From Termitomyces sp. T153 (taxonomy: Eukaryota; Basidiomycota; Agaricomycetes; Agaricales; Lyophyllaceae): 64,000 nt of DNA. The translations under genes and the position numbers were made by a program. The notes below the pieces were generated by a model. That model worked only from the letters and a program-made list of their open reading frames with translations. It was not told the DNA's origin and did not search any database. Positions within the stretch are counted from its first letter, which is position 1. Every line of letters begins with the position of its first letter. Below are positions 1-11,497 of the stretch, one piece after another. Location: positions 124,001 to 188,000 of the forward strand of contig JACKQL020000061.1 of NCBI GenBank assembly GCA_018296165.2, in the 5' to 3' direction.

Positions 1-109
1 TCCAGAGTTCTCTGTATTACCTCAGCAACCATTGCCCTAGGGTTAGGAGTAACTCCAGTCACCTGTACAGTAGTTCCCATGCCTCTGCCACCTGTTGATG
101 CACTGTGCC

Positions 110-290
110 AAGCAGTGGAGATCCTTAGACTTGTTTTCTTTGGATTCCCCTCTGCTAGATGATCAGTTACTGATTTGTATCATTGTCTACTCTACTAATA
201 TACTTTGAATTCCCCTCTGCTAGCTGTGTGACTCTGATCTGCCACCCTGGAGGTTGCTCTTACACTGAGTAACTCTACATACATTGGTGC
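110..290 (-). repeat. DIRS-like terminal repeat block, copy A
   Basis: The block holds two copies of a motif around CCCTCTGCTAG, at about 149-162 and 209-223. A CTTAGACTTGTTTTCTTTGG string precedes the first, and GCTGTGTGA follows the second. The same arrangement recurs at 24,095-24,250 (same orientation) and 25,305-25,460 (inverted). It overlaps the 3' end of the tyrosine recombinase frame, which fits the terminal repeat of that element family. The duplicated inner motif may be the recombinase target or part of the split repeats DIRS elements carry; this is inference. Confidence 0.5.
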
Positions 291-1088
291 AATAACCTCA
301 AGAGACCTCCAATACCTCAAAGAGGAATCCAAAGACCATCTACCCAATAACTTTACAATGTCTGGAGGAACACCAACCAAAAGCAACACTGTAGTACCCC
401 CAATATGGAAACAGTAACTAGAAATTGTTAGATATGAAGCATTCTCCAAAATTGGGTTGATATGCTTCAGAAGCCTTCTCATGACCAAGGCAATGCACAT
501 ATTCTTCAGGCCCTTGTAAACTGCAATTGGATCACCTGTATGAGCCTCATTCACTCTGGCATGAAGAGCTAAGGCTGCAATAGAGTCAAACAAGCCATGT
601 TGCCAAGTGACAATGACTGTTTCTCCTTTCATCTTCCCCCACTTTGTGTGTGGCAAATGCAAAGTGTGAGAACCCAAATTGTTGGGATGACCAAAATTTT
701 GCCAAGAAGGTATCAGCCTTGGATTGAACACAGACTGCCTCTTATGTAAGAATTCCCCCAAATGAATTTGAGACTAGAATGTGATCAGAATTACTGCCCA
801 TATACATGTGTCCAATGCCATAGTCATGTCCAAATCCTTGTGGGTGATGAGTAACATTTGCCTAGTCACAGCACAACATTGTGCATGTATGGAATTAGGA
901 GGATGTAAATTCTCAGTACCCCAAAGTGTGTAAGAGACCCATGAAGAACTGTTCCAGAGCCATCCATTCTGAATGTGCCAAGTGTGCAAACCCAAGATCT
1001 TGTTGGAAGCTGTATGCCCTGCCAATACCACTGCCATCAAGGCAGCATACAGACTCAGAATATCCTCCAAAGCTGGAACTGCTGGCAA
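195..1088 (-). pseudogene. tyrosine recombinase of DIRS-like element, inactivated
   Basis: Two frames, 1,088-774 and 761-195, together give a fungal DIRS/Crypton-type tyrosine recombinase. The first contains the stretch around VTRQMLLITHKDLDM. The second ends with the catalytic region IGGTTVLLLVGVPPDIVKLL followed by GRWSLDSSLRYWRSLE. The tyrosine in LRYWRS is the expected nucleophile. The family has His and Arg at the two positions before IGGTT (HxxR); here they read Y and H (SYCFHIGG), so both catalytic residues are lost. The Arg to His change is what CGT or CGC to CAT would give. A stop at about 774 breaks the frame. The enzyme would have integrated the element's circular cDNA by strand exchange. 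Confidence 0.75.
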
Positions 1089-1782
1089 GAAAGGAATACC
1101 TCACTGTGAGCAGAAGTCCAGGAAAATCCTGCCCTGCAGATGCATAATGAGATGAAGTAGAGTCCATCCACACACTCAAAATAACCATGTCAGCTCTCAT
1201 CCATTCTGATTGACTCAGTCTGTATAGTTGACCAAAATCCATTTCCAAATTAAAACCAGATTGGAGTGACAGAGCCAGGCAAGGATGTTTAGGTGTAAGA
1301 GGAGAATGGTGAAGTATAGATGGGTAGGGTCATACAATTGCAGGTGCTGCTGCTGTGTAAGATCTATTACAACATGAGGCATAACAGACTCAAGTTTCAT
1401 TCCTACCTCAGTATTTAAGACCAGAGGCTGACACCAATGAAAACATGATAATTTTAGCAAAAACATAATCCAAGACAGCTATAATCTAAAATTATAGGAA
1501 GGACAAAGCTAACATCAAATATAAAATCATTGTCAGGATAAAGTAGTCATAGAAGATTTGGAGGCAGATCATCCTAGAAAAGGAGAAAGGTACTTGGGGA
1601 TGGTGGGAGGATAGGGAAACAACATTTCCCAAGGCAAAGTTAAACCCATTTAAGGGGCATCTGCTATGTTCTCAGCAGTGGGAACCCAGATCACTGTAAG
1701 CCAAATGGAATGGCTTTTTGAAAATCATCCACAATGTGCTATAGAATCAGGTTCTGTTCACTGACACACAATTGACCTGCCT

Positions 1783-1787
1783 CCAGT
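1783..1787. other. target-site duplication CCAGT, left copy
   Basis: CCAGT lies directly left of the LTR element and is repeated at 14,964-14,968 directly right of it. Keeping one copy and removing the element restores one uninterrupted RNase H reading frame on the minus strand across the junction. That independently supports these as the true insertion boundaries. Confidence 0.75.
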
Positions 1788-2009
1788 GGTAACATTTCTG
1801 TTATGGGTCACACAACTTACTGTTCACACCTTGTAAATCAAAACCAGTCATTTGGTCTAGTCTACAAAGTATGAAGTAAGGTGCTGCCTTATGTAATTAC
1901 AGTATGAGTATTTAAGGGTAGTGTTATGTGGCACTACCTTATAATATATAATTAAATAAGTGTTACTATATAAGATACTAAGGAGGTAATGGGAGGGTGC
2001 TCTGTCACA
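1788..2009 (-). repeat. 3' LTR of the 13.2-kb element
   Basis: The 222-bp repeat's last 159 bp (1,851-2,009) match 14,805-14,963 over the same length without gaps. By eye there are about 13 differences, all transitions, and eight of them form four TG-versus-CA pairs that point to ancestral CpG. Related copies occur at about 24,520-24,741 and 25,924-26,152; the latter shows the family termini TGTAATG and CATTACA. Confidence 0.8.
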
Positions 2010-2021
2010 TACCTCCCTTTT
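2010..2021 (-). promoter_or_regulatory. polypurine tract next to the 3' LTR
   Basis: On the minus strand the sequence AAAAGGGAGGTA directly precedes the LTR, the position of the plus-strand primer of LTR retroelements. Its relatives lie after the LTRs at 24,742 and 26,153. This fixes the element's orientation as minus. Confidence 0.6.
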
Positions 2022-4640
2022 GAGTCCATCAATGGACTCACACAACTATCAAAGTAAAACAAACAGAAAAAAAGGGGGTGGGATATGGCATCCCACCCAA
2101 GAGTCTCACTAGAGTCCAATTAAGAACCCCTATGTTGTAAAAGTGGTAGGATCAAGTGATCCTATTCCATAAAATGGACATAGTACTGTCTGAACATGCT
2201 GTCCAACTGTGCTAGGTGCTAAATGGGCACTTAGTGAGCCAGCAGTCATCATTTGAATGTTACTGGTGAACTCCAATTGTAGTCCACCTGGCCTGTTCAT
2301 CCATCTTTGAGGCCTCTGCTTCCTTGTTATTCATGATGGCTGCTCAGTGCTCCAATACAGTGTTAGCCATATCAATGGAGCCACTTGATCCAGCCTCAGG
2401 AGCAGTTAGAGTAGCTATGTTAGTTGCTACAGCTGCATCTGAGGAGCTGGAGATGACCTGTGGAGTTATCACCAGTTGGGGATTTGTGGGTGCCAGAGAG
2501 TTGTTGGCATAGTCCAGTTCCATGGACTCCTCTGTAGGAGCATCCTGAGAGGACACACCAGAGCTTGTTGCAGGGTTGGTAGTGGCTAAGGCCACTGATG
2601 AAGAGTGCTCCTCCTCAGTTGGAGCTGCACTCATGGGAGGATCCATGCATAATGGCTCCTCCACTTGTGCCAGAGCAGCTCTTACCATCTCCACAGGTTA
2701 GTGCAGGAGGTGAGTGAAGATATTGGTCTCACCATAGCACAGCCACTTGGCCATGATTAGTGGAGAGTGGCCTCTACTCTCATGGAGTTGGAGGAGCACT
2801 CAAAAGCACTTCCAATTGTTAGCAGTAGGGGCATGCCACTCATCATACCCCTCCAATGCAGGGGGCATGCTGATGGTTTGGAGTTGATGATGGCATTCAT
2901 TGTCAACTCTTGTAAACAGGTCCACATGCAGTGTGCTTCCAGACCAGTGGTGATTAAGGAAGCATATACCATATGTATATGTATGATTTACCCAGGCAGG
3001 GAGCATGTGGTTTGCAAGGAGGTGACATATCACTTCCATCTCACTGAGATCATTAACTTATGTAGGCAGCACTTGCAGCCTATGCAGAGTGAAGGGGTAG
3101 GGGGTGAAAGAATTAAACTCCCCTACATGGGCAGTAGTCATCAACCACATCTTGATAGAGATGAGGCTGAGCTGTTACTATAGCAAACAGCCTCATATAA
3201 GCCATTCACACATGGGGTGTAGTTGGGGCTAGTGCTTGACCTAGCACATATCCAAAGACTGAGCATTGGTCTAGGCATAACAAAGCATTGATGGCCACAC
3301 CTGAATATAGGTTCTGCAAATCTGAGTAGCTATGGTGCAGAATGTACTGTGCCCATGCATTAATGTTGAAGTGACAGTTAATAAGGACTTGAGTAAGTCC
3401 TGCTCCCTGCATTTTGTTATCTGTACAGCCACACATGGCTAATGAATGTGAAGGCAAAGTGACCAGTTGCCAATGGCAGTCCCCTCTAGGCAGAGATGTT
3501 TCCAACTCTGCTAAGGTCAATTCCATTACCTGCTACATAGTGTGGTCTCTCAGGTCTGGAGCAGTGCAGAAGGAGATCCAATGGAACTCCTGAATGAAGA
3601 GAGCAGCATGTATCCACTCCCTCATTGTAACTCTAGCTCAGCTCTCCTAAAGGAGCTTCAAGAGCAGCTGTGGCTGCTCTGGACTCATGGGCATCCCTCA
3701 TGGAGCCCACTCATATAACAACTCATAGCATGGGGATATATGGGATATCCCCACCATCTCTGTAGAGCAGGCAAAGACTGCTTCATCACCAACAGAAATT
3801 GCATTGGTCATTGGTGACCAGTAGAAGTTGGGGTGAAGAATACTCCTAAAATTGTTTTGGCACTCATAGCACCTACAAACCATCATGGTCTCCAAGCTGT
3901 CTGGAAGGCAGCCAGGCACTGCATCATTTAGATGCTTGAGGTCCAGTTTGGCCTTCTCAGCATTGATAGCTAATAGCCATTTGGCATTAGCATTGTGTTG
4001 CTTCTTGTAACAATGCTCATTAGCATTGTTGTCTAAGTCACTGTTCAAAATATGTCATTTAGATGTTGGGACATCATCATCATCACTGCTCACATCAGAT
4101 GCCACTGGGGCACCCATAGCTGCTTGAGCAGCTTGCACTTGGGTGACAAAGAACTCTTTGGCATGGGGATTCCAGTGTGTTACTGGAATGGGCTTTTGGG
4201 ACAGGGAACTGGGGATAATATAGGTTCTTGATTCAAGGACCTCAATCATTCCTGCCTCTGATCCCCATGGCACATTTGCAGGAAAGGCAATCAGGGTGGC
4301 AATGACCACAGGGTTGTCTGCCACTACTGGAGTTATGGCTGGCTTTGCAGTACCAGCCTTTGTTGTGGTGGACCTTGATAGTTCAGCCTTAGCTGCCGCT
4401 ACTTTTGGCAGCCTAGCTTTGGCAGCCACTGGGCTTGATAGTCTAGCAATGGGTGAAGACACTTTGAAATCAGGGCACTTGTCCATCCTCTGGTCATCAC
4501 CAGCAGGCACATTATCATCATAGGGCATGGTGGTGCCCTCTGAGTTGAGGATCCCTTGATAAACACAGAAGGCTCTGTGCAAGCCTTCTTTGCTTCTGGA
4601 AGTTGAGGAGGGGAAGCTACCTGCTTCTCTTTCCCCAATG
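2022..4640 (-). pseudogene. unrecognised decayed ORFs in the 3' part of the LTR element
   Basis: Minus-strand frames remain at 4,582-4,055 (Ala/Lys/Pro-rich, 175 aa), 4,048-3,698 (contains CRCYECQ), 3,526-3,206 and 2,694-2,344 (Ser/Thr/Ala-rich and acidic). I recognise no domain. The part next to the LTR (about 2,022-2,700) is clearly similar to 26,153-26,700 and more weakly to 24,742-25,260, including a shared GGGATATGGCATCCCAC stretch near 2,080 and 26,213. It therefore belongs to the LTR element rather than to a later insertion. CpG is almost absent and the frames are broken, so I infer no function. Confidence 0.4.
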
Positions 4641-4689
4641 CTGAACAGAAGAGGTCTGTTCAGGCCTCATCCCTTTGGTGAGTACTTTA

Positions 4690-5140
4690 CACTCCTCCTG
4701 ATTTCCACTAGACTCTAGATGCACTCCATGTGGACTCCATATTAAATCCAGGTAAGTCTACATAAACTCCTCATAAATTCTACAATATAGGATATATAGA
4801 ATACATGGAGTCTACATGGAACTTGTATCAAAAGTGTGCCAAACTTGTAAGTTCATCTATAGATGGAGTCTACATAGGGTCTACATGGAGTCTACCTGAA
4901 ACTCCCATTGAAAGCATGCCAAACTTATAAGTTCCTCTATAGGTGGAGTCTACATAGAGTATATATGGAATAAAGGTGGAGTTTATGTTGAATCCTTCAG
5001 GAAAGTGTATTTAGTCTCTAATTTTCCATACACTCTCTGTAAATAGAGTCTATGTGGAGTCTATATAGAGTCTATGTGGAATTTCAATGATAAAATTCAA
5101 TCAACTATAGAAGCTTTCTTATATTTGTAAGGTATACATA
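4690..5140. repeat. degenerate tandem repeat built on GAGTCTACATGGA
   Basis: Variants of GGAGTCTACATGGAGTCTAC recur throughout the stretch. A larger unit with GCCAAACTT.TAAGTTC repeats at about 4,838 and 4,918, a period of about 80 bp. The array sits directly downstream of the KDZ transposase stop codon, so it may be subterminal sequence of that DNA transposon. No ORF of note is present. Confidence 0.6.
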
Positions 5141-5144
5141 AAGT

Positions 5145-7533
5145 TTACATAGTATTATCATTGTCATCACTTTCATCCTCACCATCTTGAGGCCTATCTT
5201 CTCTTCTCCTTTGATTAGCAATGATCTTTTGAATATGTAAGAATAAAAGAGCATGCAATGTCCAGTTAAAGTTGCCAACTGTAATTTTATTCAGGATAGT
5301 TTGGAATCCACCTAGCCATGCATTAAGTTGTTCACATGCCTAAATAAAGCATCAGTACAAGTATAGAACCTATATTTAATCATAATACTTGTGTATTGAA
5401 TGCCCTCTTATAGTGCTGATGTCTATCTCTATCAGTTTCCACCAATACTAAATTAAGTGCTGATCCATTTAGGGGAGCTGGATTACACCATTTTCAACAC
5501 AAGTAATCAGTGGTTCTGTGATTGATATAATGGTATGAATTAACTATAAATTGAGTGGTCTCTTGCCCAGAATTCCAAAAACCATTACTAATTGCAGTTC
5601 AAAGTACAGCACATGCTTTGTCAATGTAAACATCATTGGGGCACACATTAGAAATTGGATACACTTCATTAAGCCAATTTAAAATATTAGTTGGAGATTC
5701 AGCTTTGGCAAACTTTGTCCATGCCAGAACAACTCCACATGGTGCACATAGTGTTTCCACACAATAGTACCATGATGCTGTAAAATAATTATCTTGACTT
5801 TGGCTTTCAGTAAAATCACTATCATGTGGTTGGTGAGGATGAGTTGTTTTTGGTAGCCATGGTTGAGCTTCTTCTGTGCACTATAATAACCAATTCACAC
5901 CCAATAACAATTGTCTTCCAAATCTTGTAACATGTGCTAACCATCTATTTTGATGATTATTGCATGTTTTATTGTTCTGATTTCTGTTATTCTGACACTC
6001 TTTGATAAGACATTTATTGGCCATTTCTTGTTCATGAACAGCACAGAAGACAGCTTTTCAAGCATTGATAAGATCATTGGCACAGTTTTCAAAAGCACAA
6101 TGAGTAAGTCCCATCACAGTACCATCTATGACAACCATCTTGACTGGTGCCTTGCTATCACTATCAACATCCATAGCATCATCTTGAAGATGAGTTATGG
6201 TAGATGCAGCATTTCTACTAGCTAATGCAGCATCTCTCACAGCTAGTGCAGTATCAGGTCCAGTCAAAGGAGGAACAGATTTATGTTCATCAATACCAAC
6301 TACACCTGCAGGGTCACCATCTGTTATTTGAACAGCAGTATGCTTATATTCCTGTGTGCATTCAAAACAAAAATGGTTTTCAGCACTTCTAATAAGGCCA
6401 TGCTCTCCTAGTATTTCAAATGCTTTTTTTGTAAGACCATTCAAACTAAGATTGTCCTTTAATTCCATGGTCTCTTCTATGCTATCTGCAACTTGTCTCA
6501 CTGTTTCCTGTATAAAGGCAGCCCATACTTGTCTTCTAGAAATCTGTATAGCAAAGTTGTTCAAAAAGCTATCATTACAGAAGGCTGCAAAAGCTGATGT
6601 AGATGCATGAAAGTGATAGACTCCATTGACAACAGCATTTGAAAAAGTGCAATCAACCCAAGTAGATTGTCCAACTTCTAGATATTTTGCTGAGTTCAAG
6701 TACAATCTGTTACAAGAAGATACCAATGAATTTTCATCTTGATCATCAATAGCACTTTCATGATCTGCATAATACAATGTATTACATTCTTTACATTCTC
6801 TAGACAAGACATATGCAGTCTGCATAGGTTTTCTGAGTTGCTTTAATGTAACCTGAGGAATATCACAAGTTTGAGAGTTTTGAAGAAGTGACATATAGTT
6901 GCATTTCAAAGTTTCACATTCCATTGACTGTGGGCATATCAAAATTGCTGGTTGAATAACTGAATCATCAATAGAATAACACTTCTTTTTGCAGTTTCCT
7001 TTGGAGTTAAAGGGATTCAACTTTAATAGCATTATGAATGCATCCAATTTGAGTGAAATCACATTTGTGCTCTTAGACTCTGTCTTATACTTCTCTGCTT
7101 CATCTGGCTGAAGAAGGCTATTGGCAACCTTTGATCCTAGTTGCTCTTGTAAAGCATGAACCAATGCATTCATCCATCCTGTGATATCAGTTTTTTTTTC
7201 TTTAGAACTCCTTTGAATCTGTTGTCTTTTATGCAGATTCAACAGATCAGGATTATTTGTCAAGGTGAATAAGATTGTTAAAACTGAAGCCAGTGTAATG
7301 TTAGGATTGAATTTATCATTGATAAATTCTGCAAATATCATGAATGAAATGTCAAGAAATGGATCCAGCTGAGATGGAGCAGCAACAACAGTAGGTAGAA
7401 AAATGAGAGTGACAGGCATCCAATAGAAACATAAAGATTTATTTGCAAGAGCAGCAAAAGCAGTCATCAAATTCAGGATAGAAATCCATAGTGCTGAAAT
7501 CTGAATCAGAACATTGAACAAGCTGTACATCAA
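5145..7533 (-). pseudogene. KDZ transposase with CxC5 and CxC6 cysteine clusters
   Basis: One minus-strand frame starts at 7,533 and runs to a TAA at 5,145-5,147. The first 491 codons carry a CxC5-type cluster (paired Cys around ILICPQSMECETLKC and SRECKECNTLYYADH) and then the CxC6 start MVVIDGTVMGLTHCAFENC. The KDZ core follows: VYIDKAC near 5,610, FIVNSYHYINHRTTDYLC near 5,530, WCNPAP, FNTQ, then ACEQLNAWLGGFQTILNK near 5,320 with the expected glutamate. A 49-nt GT-AG intron (5,388-5,340) joins FNTQ to ACEQ. Three in-frame stops (after LINA, CAVL and DYLC) are all TGA at positions that appear to be Arg, as CGA to TGA would give. The family Asp in IVDSYHY reads Asn here. The C-terminus is acidic. 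Such enzymes move Kyakuja/Dileera/Zisupton DNA transposons; this copy is probably dead but recent enough to keep its frame. Confidence 0.85.
5340..5388 (-). other. 49-nt GT-AG intron in the KDZ transposase
   Basis: On the minus strand the intron begins GTATTA and ends TTTAG. It contains a TACTGAT-like branch site. Removing it joins codons FNTQ and ACEQLNAW in one frame. Its splice signals remain intact although the coding sequence has several stops. Confidence 0.8.
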
Positions 7534-7577
7534 ATCAAATTTGTTTCATTACAATCAAGTCACCTATTTAGAACTTA

Positions 7578-9716
7578 CTATTTATGCTGTTTCTTGTGAC
7601 TCTTCTCTTTTTCTTTACTCTTATCTTTGCTTTTACCAGAATCCTTAGACTTCTCCTTATCCTTTTTACCACTATTAAAGGCACCTTCCTCAACATCTAC
7701 TTCTTTTTCCATCTCTTTCATTCATTACTTCACCCAAAACACCAACACTTGGATGTTTACTTCCCCAAATTTCAAAATTCTTTGGAGCATTAGGCTCATG
7801 GCAAAGCCAGGAAACAATTTGTGCATAGCAATAAGCATTAGCAAAAGTTGCATGGTAATATTTGTGATAAGTGGATTTGGTAAAAAACACTTCAACTACC
7901 TCTTCAGTAGTTGGTTTCTAAAGTATAGTCATCAATAACTGGAGAAACAAAAACAATTACTAGATATACCTGGTGTTTCTAAGTTCCATCTTTAATCTTT
8001 GAGTTGAGCTTTTTCAGAGCATCTTGAAGTGCCTCATACTTGGCAAAGGCATAACAAAGGTCATGTTTAGAACAATCAAGAAGACAAGTAGAGATTTCCA
8101 GAGTAGTGATAAGAAGATGTTGATTTTCACTCATATTTCCAGCAATGTTAGCAGAGATTGTGCTTGATCTAGTAGTCAAAGATGGGGCAAAGGAAGCAGC
8201 CAAATCTGGAGTGCTAGAACCAGAGACCATAGAAGAGATGCCAATCATAAGGTTCTCTGCATGTAAAGCAGTAAAGAGCTGGCCATGGTCATTGAGCTGC
8301 AAGTCAAGAGGTTCCATATTCAAGACTACTTTGTCATGTTTTCCTTTCAGAACCCAATCACCATCATTATCAACATAAGTACAACTATTTGCTTCTAAAG
8401 ATCAAAATCAACATTAGAACCAAGTCAGATAAATATAGAACTGAACATACTTGAGATAGGAGAGTACTGATCACCTAAATTCTTTAAAACCTCTCCAAGT
8501 TGATTCTGAACTGGTTGTTGAATGACAAAGGAGTTCTTATGATCTTTGTCCATAGTTTTATACAAGTACACTTTGCCTTGGAGTGGAGCTTCAAGTGAAT
8601 CATTCTGGTGCTGACTCAGGTCATCAAGGTCACCAATATTAACAGAATTTCAAGCAGCACATCCTCAATTAATACCTCCAGTAGCATGAGAAGTGACATA
8701 CTATGACCAGTAGAGGGCTCAACAGAATGAGAAGTTGCAGAACTATGAGCTGTGGAAAGCCAAAGGACTTTGCTGACTTTATCAGAGCCAACACTAGAGG
8801 CTCTAGCCCTCTTAGCATTATCTTGGATCCTATGTGGTGGAGTAGTGGGCACATGCCCTTTCATCTCCCTCATCTCCCTCTCCCTCTCCCTCTTCCTCTC
8901 CCCCTCTCCATCCTCTCCCTCTCCCTCTCCTCCCTCTCCATCTTCTCCTTCTTCTTCATTTCCCTCTATTCCCTCAGCTCTCTCTCCTTCAACTCTCTCT
9001 CCTTCTCTCTCTCCTTCTCCCTCTTCCCCTCCTTCCCCTCCTTCTATTCTCTCAGCTCTATGGTCCTCACTCCCAACTCCACCACCCTCAGCTCCCTCTC
9101 CCTCTGCTTCTGCCTCTCTTTCTCCATATCCCTCTACTTGTTCCTTCTTTCCATCTCCATCTCCATCACCCTCACCTTCATCATGTTTCTCAGCTCCCTC
9201 TTTACCACTCATCTTACTTCCATTTCCATCCTTCTCAATCCCACCACCATCATCTTTCTTGTTGCTTATATCATTATCAATAGCATGCTGGACACAGGCA
9301 CAAGTAGTAGCATGAATAGCATGAGGAGGTAAAGTGGCACTAAGGTCATGCTGATGTTGAGGAGGGGCTACAGAGATACTACTATCTTCTAATTGATGCT
9401 CAGTCCTAAATCTCATCTATCAAAACTTGTATCATACAAATATAATTATAAAACACACCTTGTAAGCTTAGGAGGAGCACCAGCTGCATTAGCTGCAGTA
9501 TCTGCCTCAACATGAGCAACAGAGGCTCTTCACTCAAGATTGATATGAGACATGACACCCAAAGATTTTGTGAGCTTACTTTTTACTATGTGCTTGTTTT
9601 TCAGTAGAAGCAGCAGCTGGCTTAGTAGAAGCTGATTTATTAGCAGAGAATCCAGACTTCCCCTTTAAAGAAGGGGCACAACTATGGTTAGAAGATCTGG
9701 GCTTTCTACAGGCCAT
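7578..9716 (-). pseudogene. unknown multi-exon gene upstream of the KDZ transposase
   Basis: I do not recognise this protein. A model on the minus strand starts at ATG 9,714-9,716 (MACRKPRSSN). It passes two introns with fitting frames: donor GTAAGCTC near 9,578, and a 53-nt intron ending ATTTAG near 9,411. It then enters a long exon with a Glu/Gly/Arg/Lys-rich tract (about 9,250-8,870). The frame continues through DNAKRARASSVGSDKVSKV, LQGKVYLYKTMDKDHKN and DNDGDWVLKGKHDK, then MEPLDLQLNDHGQLFTALHA and TYHKYYHATFANAYCYAQI. It ends in a Lys/Ser/Asp-rich tail with stop at 7,578-7,580, only 45 bp before the KDZ start codon. A frame break near 8,690 and a doubtful junction near 7,975 suggest decay. 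The tight head-to-tail spacing suggests an accessory gene of the same DNA transposon, but this is inference. Confidence 0.5.
8863..9235 (-). repeat. GAG/GGA-type low-complexity tract
   Basis: The plus strand reads as long runs of CTCCCT, TCTCC and related pyrimidine units. On the minus strand this encodes a Glu-Gly-Arg-rich tract within the unknown gene at 7,578-9,716. Long open frames on the opposite strand here (8,703-9,332, 8,752-9,315) are by-products of the low complexity. Confidence 0.8.
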
Positions 9717-9924
9717 AATTTTGTTTGACAATGTGCAGGATACAAATAGCAACACACAAAGAATCAGAACTATGTTATGAAGTGCAAAAACAGGAGGATA
9801 CTAGTAGATTGCTGGTGAGCAACAAAAACAGTGAGTGGTGGTGTGAGGACAGAAAGCAAGTTGCAACAATGCAGGGTAAAGGGTTGTAACAACTGCATGC
9901 TGAGTTTTCCAAGTCAACAAGAAT

Positions 9925-10012
9925 TTTTTTTTTTTGACTTCATCTATTTATATGGAGACAAGCTGTACAAAATTTTTTTACTTCATCTATCTATATGGAG
10001 ACAGGCTGTGTA
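9925..10012. repeat. two-copy ~44-bp tandem repeat with T-runs
   Basis: A T-run followed by ACTTCATCTAT.TATATGGAG and ACA.GCTGT occurs twice, at about 9,928-9,970 and 9,971-10,012. It lies some 200 bp upstream of the unknown gene's start. It could be promoter-proximal or subterminal sequence of the KDZ element; nothing more can be said. Confidence 0.5.
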
Positions 10013-11470
10013 ATACTGTCCATTTGTAGAGTTCAGATGGCATTGTGCTTATTGTTCTCTTTACATAGGATACTGATGCCAACCAGGTCAAACCTATTGA
10101 ATGTTGACCAGCATTAACAACTCCTTGACTATGTGGGGATCTATAAGTACATTTGCCTTGTGTAGATACTTGTCATTCCTACATAGACACTCTAAGATGT
10201 CAATAGACTTTATGTGGGGATGGATGTCAAAACATACAAGAACTATTATAATTGTTGAATTCAAGCATCAAATCATGTTGTAGGTGGATGATCAAATAAA
10301 AAAACTGACCTTGGAATAATGGCAACTACTAGAATCACATCTGGAGATATGGTCAGCATTGTGATGAGCATTCAGCACAGTCCTCACAATATAGTAACCA
10401 GAGTCTGACCCTCTGCCCATCCCATTTAACACACTAGCTTCATGCAAGCAACAAAATTGCAAGCACTGCTAGAGCCCAAAAATAGTCTGTCATGTTGCAC
10501 AAGAAACTAAGACATTAAGATTGCTTTGGTGTCAGATACCTATTGAAGAGCTTATTTTAGCTTGAGCAACTGGAGACAAACTGAATTCAACACACCAGAA
10601 TGCATCATTGATAATGGGCAGCACAAGGTCAATATTGTTTGTTAGTCTGTTGATACCACTGCAACATGTACAAAATAAGATAAAAATCCCAATGCAGAGT
10701 GTTCTGTAGTGTTGAGAAATTGCAACATACATTCCTTCAACTACATATCAACTTGGTGCTACTGCTTAGTACCTTTGCTTTCTTTGTGATCAAACATTAT
10801 GCCATGTTTCACCTGCACAGCAGTCAGAAGTGGAAGTGCTGGAGGCAAATGTACAGACCTTGTTGTATAGCCCACTACCTGTGGGGTCAGCAAGTGTGAC
10901 AACAACATTCCAAATTCTGCTCTTGCCAAGGAAATTCTCAGTCCACAAGTTGTACAAGATCAAACAGTGCACCTTGTTTTCAAGTTCCAGGAGGAGTTAA
11001 GTATGTCTTAGCCTCTTTTTTGAGATTGGCCTTGCATGCAGCCTCCATAATTTCCTTAATTTCAGTCAGTAGCAGCCTCTGTGAGGTAATGCTTAAAGAC
11101 CTTTGTACAGTGCTTGAGTGATGTAGTAGTTCAGTGGATGTAATTGTTGCCAATTGAATAGAAGAGGCCATAGGTCATAGCCATCAAGTAGAGCTGTGGG
11201 GGCAAGGGCTCATCATTTATCATTCAAAAGTAAGAAAACAAACATCACAGTGAGGGACATCCACCATAACCTCACCCATCAAGAAAATGGGCTGCTTGGG
11301 CATGTGTCAAAAGCAAGAAAACAAACATTGCAGTCAGGCACCTTCACCATAATCTCACCCATTGCAGAATGGGCTGTTCAGGGGTGTGTTGTGTATTTGG
11401 AGAGGAGGGGGGAGGCAAGCATGGCTTCAACAAAGAGACAGGCTTCAGATAAATTGTTTTGGTGCAACTT
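10013..11470. other. no gene recognised; contains an 83-bp tandem duplication
   Basis: I found only short unrelated frames here. The one clear structure is an imperfect direct duplication of 83 bp, unit 1 at 11,225-11,307 and unit 2 at 11,308-11,390, both starting CAAAAG.AAGAAAACAAACAT. The region belongs to the inside of the LTR element, where pol would be expected after Gag, but no RT, RNase H or integrase motif was seen. Confidence 0.5.
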
Positions 11471-11497
11471 AAGTTCAAATTTGTGGGTTTGGGTAGA

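Larger units (their letters stand above)
1..1787 (-). mobile_element. DIRS-like retroelement, 3' part (end of RNase H, tyrosine recombinase, terminal block)
   Basis: This is the downstream part of a DIRS-like (tyrosine-recombinase) retroelement read on the minus strand. It holds the end of an RNase H domain (about 1,787-1,560), a tyrosine recombinase (about 1,088-195) and a terminal repeat block (about 110-290). The upstream part of the same element lies at 14,964-19,088. The two halves join in frame inside RNase H if the LTR element at 1,788-14,963 and one copy of its CCAGT duplication are removed. CpG is nearly absent here. The left limit is unknown because the window starts inside the repeat. 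Confidence 0.7.

Noticed and set aside
4700..5140. Terminal inverted repeats of the KDZ transposon
   Set aside because: The array is directly repeated and I found no inverted partner upstream of 9,716.
8703..9332. Long plus-strand frames rich in Leu/Ser/Pro
   Set aside because: They are the complement of the Glu/Gly/Arg tract in the minus-strand gene; low complexity keeps several frames open.
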